DNA from: Candidatus Zipacnadia bacterium
Lineage (GTDB): Bacteria; Armatimonadota; Zipacnadia; Zipacnadales; Zipacnadaceae
DNA length: 8,738 bases
Assembly (NCBI GenBank): GCA_029821515.1
Contig: JALGTD010000048.1
Span: 1-8,738, forward strand
Direction of reading: 5' to 3'
Under the pieces are notes generated by a model. The model did no database searches and was not told the origin of the DNA. It was given only the letters and a program-made list of their open reading frames with translations. This document shows, in pieces, positions 6,609-8,738 of the stretch. Numbering within the stretch: position 1 is the stretch's first letter; each line of letters begins with the position of its first letter. The position numbers were made by a program, and so were the translations under genes.

Positions 6609-6761
6609 CCGGATGTGGACAGTGCAAAGGTCCTCTCCTGGAACGATCGTCGGACTTAGACAGTCAGAATGGATGGCCGAACCTAATGGGGATAGGAGAT
6701 AACCCCTAAAGGACAAACCCGCCATAATGGTGCCTATGGTTTCAATATGGTGAAGTATTTG

Positions 6762-6792
6762 TTGCGGCCGGACTGCGAAGACAAACTATAGT
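6762..6792 (+). promoter_or_regulatory. candidate promoter for the PAP2 gene
   Basis: TATAGT at 6787-6792 matches the -10 consensus at 5/6 positions. The nearest -35-like element is TTGCGG at 6762-6767, with a long 19-base spacer, so the match is partial. Transcription would begin near 6799, about 75 bases before the preferred ATG. Confidence 0.25.
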
Positions 6793-6864
6793 ACATCCAT
6801 TGGCACCCTACCCACATTGCCTCGCTAAGTGGCAAAAACCAATCAAACCTAAAGGAGAAGATGC

Positions 6865-6869
6865 AGGAG
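6865..6869 (+). promoter_or_regulatory. ribosome binding site deciding the PAP2 start
   Basis: AGGAG lies five bases before the ATG at 6875 and supports it over the upstream in-frame TTG at 6800, which has no Shine-Dalgarno sequence. A second purine-rich stretch, AAAGGAGAAG, is at 6851-6860. Confidence 0.6.
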
Positions 6870-6874
6870 TGCTT

Positions 6875-7477
6875 ATGAGATCCAGGCTATCTTTGACGCT
6901 CGTAGTAGTGGTGGGAATACTCCCATTGGTTACAGAGCAGGCCAGGGGAGAGAACGATCTGACCGAAGATCTGGCCCTTACCCTGACGAGCATCGGCTGT
7001 ATAGTACCACCGGTGACCGCCGGAACTTTAACACTGACGGGTAACGAACAGCAGCGAGAAACTGGCCACCGGACATTAAGTGCTCTATTGGCTATCACTC
7101 TGCTCACTAAGGGGCTTAAAGAGATGATTGATTCCCCTCGGCCCGGCAATCCCAACAGTCACGACGGTTTTCCTAGTGGTCACGCCAGCATCAGCTTTGC
7201 CTTTGCCCGGGTGATCACCGCTGAACACAACCAATGGGAACTGCCCGCCTACCTGTGGGCGACGGGAGTGTCCTGGTCACGTCTGGAGCGTAATCAACAC
7301 ACCTTCGGCCAGGTGGCAGCAGGAGCAGCGCTCGGTTGGTGTATCGCAGATTGGTCTATCGCCAGTAATGGAGGCATCTTGGGGCGGCTGTTTGCAAAGG
7401 GAGCAGGACCAGTTAAGCTGCATTCTACGGCGTGGCCCCAGACTCCAGGTATGACATTCTGGGCCCACGAATGGTGA
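6875..7477 (+). CDS. exported PAP2-superfamily phosphatase
   Basis: From the ATG at 6875 this is a 200-residue protein of the type 2 phosphatidic acid phosphatase superfamily, which dephosphorylates lipid phosphates or pyrophosphates on the outer side of the membrane. The N-terminus, MRSRLSLTLVVVVGILPLV, is a signal peptide or first membrane helix. Motif 1 is K82-x6-R89-P90 (KEMIDSPRP), motif 2 is PSGH at 100-103, and motif 3 is S135-R136-x5-H142-x3-Q146. The last position is normally Asp, which orients the catalytic His; here it is Gln, with the local sequence HTFGQV. From memory, a similar HT-x-x-Q pattern occurs in dolichyl-pyrophosphate phosphatases, so the enzyme may still be active. The protein ends in a Trp-rich tail. 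Substrate is unknown; undecaprenyl pyrophosphate or another phospholipid is plausible. It converges on the peptidase gene 48 bases away. Confidence 0.88.
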   Translation: MRSRLSLTLVVVVGILPLVTEQARGENDLTEDLALTLTSIGCIVPPVTAGTLTLTGNEQQRETGHRTLSALLAITLLTKGLKEMIDSPRPGNPNSHDGFPSGHASISFAFARVITAEHNQWELPAYLWATGVSWSRLERNQHTFGQVAAGAALGWCIADWSIASNGGILGRLFAKGAGPVKLHSTAWPQTPGMTFWAHEW

Positions 7478-7525
7478 CCTGGCCGATACGGGCTGCGTTG
7501 AGTTGCCTTCGCCCGCTACTTCCGT

Positions 7526-8644
7526 TCACTGTTGTAGCGTGATGATGGCTATCAGCCATTCGTAGCACTTGAGCATACTGGGGATGCGCAGCAGTTCTTC
7601 GGGGGTATGGGGCTTGTGGGCGCCGGTGGCGATGATAACGCTGGGGATGCCGTGTTCGTTGAATATGTTGGCATCGCTGCCCCCGCCACCCTTATGCAGA
7701 CTCGGCTGCAGACCAACCTGCTGGGCAGCAGCAATGCCTCGCTGGACGACCGCGTCATCGGGGCCTAGCGCAAAACCGTTGTAGCTGCGCTCGGTGGTGA
7801 TTTCCGCCTCAGCCCCGGCGTCGGCAGCGGCTTCTTCTACCTTCTGGCGCATGTGCCGGGTCTGGCGGGCGAGCTTTTCTTCCTGGTGACTGCGGGCCTC
7901 ACCATTAAAAGTAGTGACTTCCGGCACTATGTTTGTTGCGCTACCGCCCCGGATAGTGCCGATGTTAGCGGTTGACTCCTCGTCGAGTCGTCCAAGCTTC
8001 ATCTCGGATATAGCCCGGGCGGCGATCTGGATGGCATTGATCCCTGCCTCCGGCTCGACTCCAGCGTGGGCGGCCTTGCCCCGAACTTCAAAGCTGATCT
8101 TGTCAGCGTAGGGTGCCTGGGTGGTCATCTGCCCAGGAGTTACGCCCCCGTCCAGGACATACGCCATCTGCGGCAGCGGCTGGAGCATCTCATAGTCGAG
8201 ATGCTGCGCCCCCACCAATTCGATTTCTTCGGCCACGGTGAAGACTACCACCAGTTCGCCGTGAGGCAGGTCCTGGTCGTGCAATGCTTGCAATGCAGCC
8301 AGAATGAGAGTGATTCCCGCTTTGGCATCGGCCCCCAAGATAGTATTGCTGGCGCTGTGAATCTCGTCATCTTCTACGATTGGCTGGATACCAGTATCGT
8401 CGCCCACAGTGTCTATGTGCGTGTTGAGCATTATCACTGGAAAGCCGTCAGCAGTAGCCGGGATTCGGCAGATAAGATTGCCGCAATCTCCCCCAATGTA
8501 CGGGCCGGCACCGTCATCAGTGGTATCCAGGCAGAGACCAGCCAGTTTGTCCTTAATGACGCTGGCGAAGGCAGCTTCGTGCTTCGAGAGGCTATCAATC
8601 TGCACCAGCTCACAGAAGAGGCTGACAAGTGTATCGCGGCTCAT
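7526..8644 (-). CDS. PepT-like M20-family metallopeptidase
   Basis: This complete 372-residue protein belongs to the M20 (peptidase T-like) family, cytoplasmic di-zinc exopeptidases that cleave small peptides. Ligand and catalytic positions are all visible: H76 and D78 in NTHIDTV, the bridging D106 in LGADAKAG, the E139-E140 pair in FTVAEEIELVG, D165 in VLDGG, and H346 in HKPHTPEE near the C-terminus. The inserted dimerisation domain includes GKAAHAGVEPEAGINA, also typical of the PepT-like group. No signal peptide is seen. The ATG at 8642-8644 has AAGGGAG 11 bases upstream (8656-8662), a slightly long spacing; no better start is evident. It lies 45 bases downstream of the gene entering from the right edge on the same strand and may share its transcript. 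The exact peptide substrate cannot be told from sequence. Confidence 0.93.
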   Translation of the reverse strand: MSRDTLVSLFCELVQIDSLSKHEAAFASVIKDKLAGLCLDTTDDGAGPYIGGDCGNLICRIPATADGFPVIMLNTHIDTVGDDTGIQPIVEDDEIHSASNTILGADAKAGITLILAALQALHDQDLPHGELVVVFTVAEEIELVGAQHLDYEMLQPLPQMAYVLDGGVTPGQMTTQAPYADKISFEVRGKAAHAGVEPEAGINAIQIAARAISEMKLGRLDEESTANIGTIRGGSATNIVPEVTTFNGEARSHQEEKLARQTRHMRQKVEEAAADAGAEAEITTERSYNGFALGPDDAVVQRGIAAAQQVGLQPSLHKGGGGSDANIFNEHGIPSVIIATGAHKPHTPEELLRIPSMLKCYEWLIAIITLQQ

Positions 8645-8689
8645 AGGGTGTCTGACTCCCTTTCTGCCTGGGTCAGTCTTGTGGATAGT

Positions 8690-8738
8690 TTAGAGCACGG
8701 GCAGATATTGCTTCAGTTCCCAGTCGGTGACCTGCACC
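8690..8738 (-). CDS. glnA: C-terminal end of a gene, probably glutamine synthetase
   Basis: Only the last 15 codons are in the window, reading VQVTDWELKQYLPVL and ending in TAA at 8690-8692. The pattern V-[TH]-x-WE-x-x-x-YL at the very C-terminus is what I associate with bacterial type I glutamine synthetases, which make glutamine from glutamate, ammonia and ATP. Fifteen residues are not enough to be sure. The gene lies directly upstream of the PepT-like peptidase on the same strand. Confidence 0.5.
   Translation of the reverse strand, partial: VQVTDWELKQYLPVL

Larger units (their letters stand above)
6609..6874. other. 266-base intergenic spacer between pilus ATPase and PAP2 genes
   Basis: This spacer looks more A/T-rich than the flanking genes and holds no convincing gene. 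A small inverted repeat, CCATA (6722-6726) and TATGG (6735-6739), is followed by only three T residues and is too weak to call a terminator. Another partial pairing, GGGG...CCCC around 6689-6707, has no T-tract. A TATAGT hexamer at 6787-6792 could be the -10 element for the PAP2 gene. I recognise no riboswitch. Confidence 0.5.

Noticed and set aside
6456..6725. 89-codon minus-strand frame across the end of the pilus ATPase gene
   Set aside because: It is mostly antisense to a certain gene, has no ribosome binding site and no recognisable protein features.
6722..6742. CCATA...TATGG repeat as the pilus ATPase terminator
   Set aside because: The stem is short and A/T-containing, with only three T residues after it.
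6609..6799. Possible riboswitch (for example c-di-GMP type) before the PAP2 gene
   Set aside because: I could not fit the conserved core of any riboswitch class I know, and there is no clear expression platform.
6800..6874. N-terminal extension of the PAP2 protein from the TTG at 6800
   Set aside because: There is no Shine-Dalgarno sequence at the TTG, and the ATG at 6875 has AGGAG at good spacing and puts the signal-like segment first.
7489..7515. CGGGC...GCCCG inverted repeat between the convergent PAP2 and peptidase genes as a bidirectional terminator
   Set aside because: The stem is 5 bp with a 17-base loop and no T-run follows on either strand, so it is too weak to call.
8652..8676. 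CTGAC/GTCAG hairpin enclosing the peptidase Shine-Dalgarno sequence
   Set aside because: A 5-bp stem with a long loop is expected by chance; no other evidence of translational control is seen.

Overview
The window looks like chromosomal DNA of a free-living bacterium of fairly high GC. It has Sec-exported proteins, a type IV pilus or type II secretion ATPase and an ECF sigma/anti-sigma pair. The DUF4139-like proteins, the valine/proline-rich anti-sigma stalk and the PepT-like peptidase would suit an environmental lineage such as Armatimonadota, Planctomycetota or a related phylum. The sequence alone does not settle this, so the placement is only a suggestion. I see no rRNA, tRNA, CRISPR array, insertion sequence or phage gene.

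Left half (1-4632, all minus strand). This is a tight run of at least five genes, read from right to left. An ECF sigma factor (4632-4087) is followed after 4 bases by its membrane anti-sigma factor (4082-3306, GTG start). Next come a secreted DUF4139-like protein (3170-1431), a secreted protein of unknown family (1387-314), a possible 20-codon peptide (305-243), and the start of a second, divergent DUF4139-family protein that leaves the window at position 1. Short gaps and a strong Shine-Dalgarno sequence before most genes suggest one transcript. The likely logic is an envelope-sensing regulon: the anti-sigma factor holds the sigma factor at the membrane, and the same operon supplies the exported proteins. 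Two observations tie the anti-sigma factor to its cargo or set it apart. Its outer part carries the same RMSQV and YGGYGG motifs as the 579-residue secreted protein. It also has three exact-period 12-residue VPV-KER-V repeats just outside the membrane.

Middle (4633-6608). A 176-base divergent spacer separates the sigma operon from a complete PilB/GspE-type assembly ATPase on the plus strand. No other pilus or secretion gene is present.

Right part (6609-8738). After a 266-base spacer comes a short exported PAP2-superfamily phosphatase whose third motif ends in Gln rather than the usual Asp. It converges on a minus-strand PepT-like M20 metallopeptidase. Upstream of the peptidase, on the same strand, lie the last 15 codons of a gene that resembles the C-terminus of glutamine synthetase.

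The best candidate for an undescribed system is the sigma/anti-sigma/DUF4139 operon in the left half.
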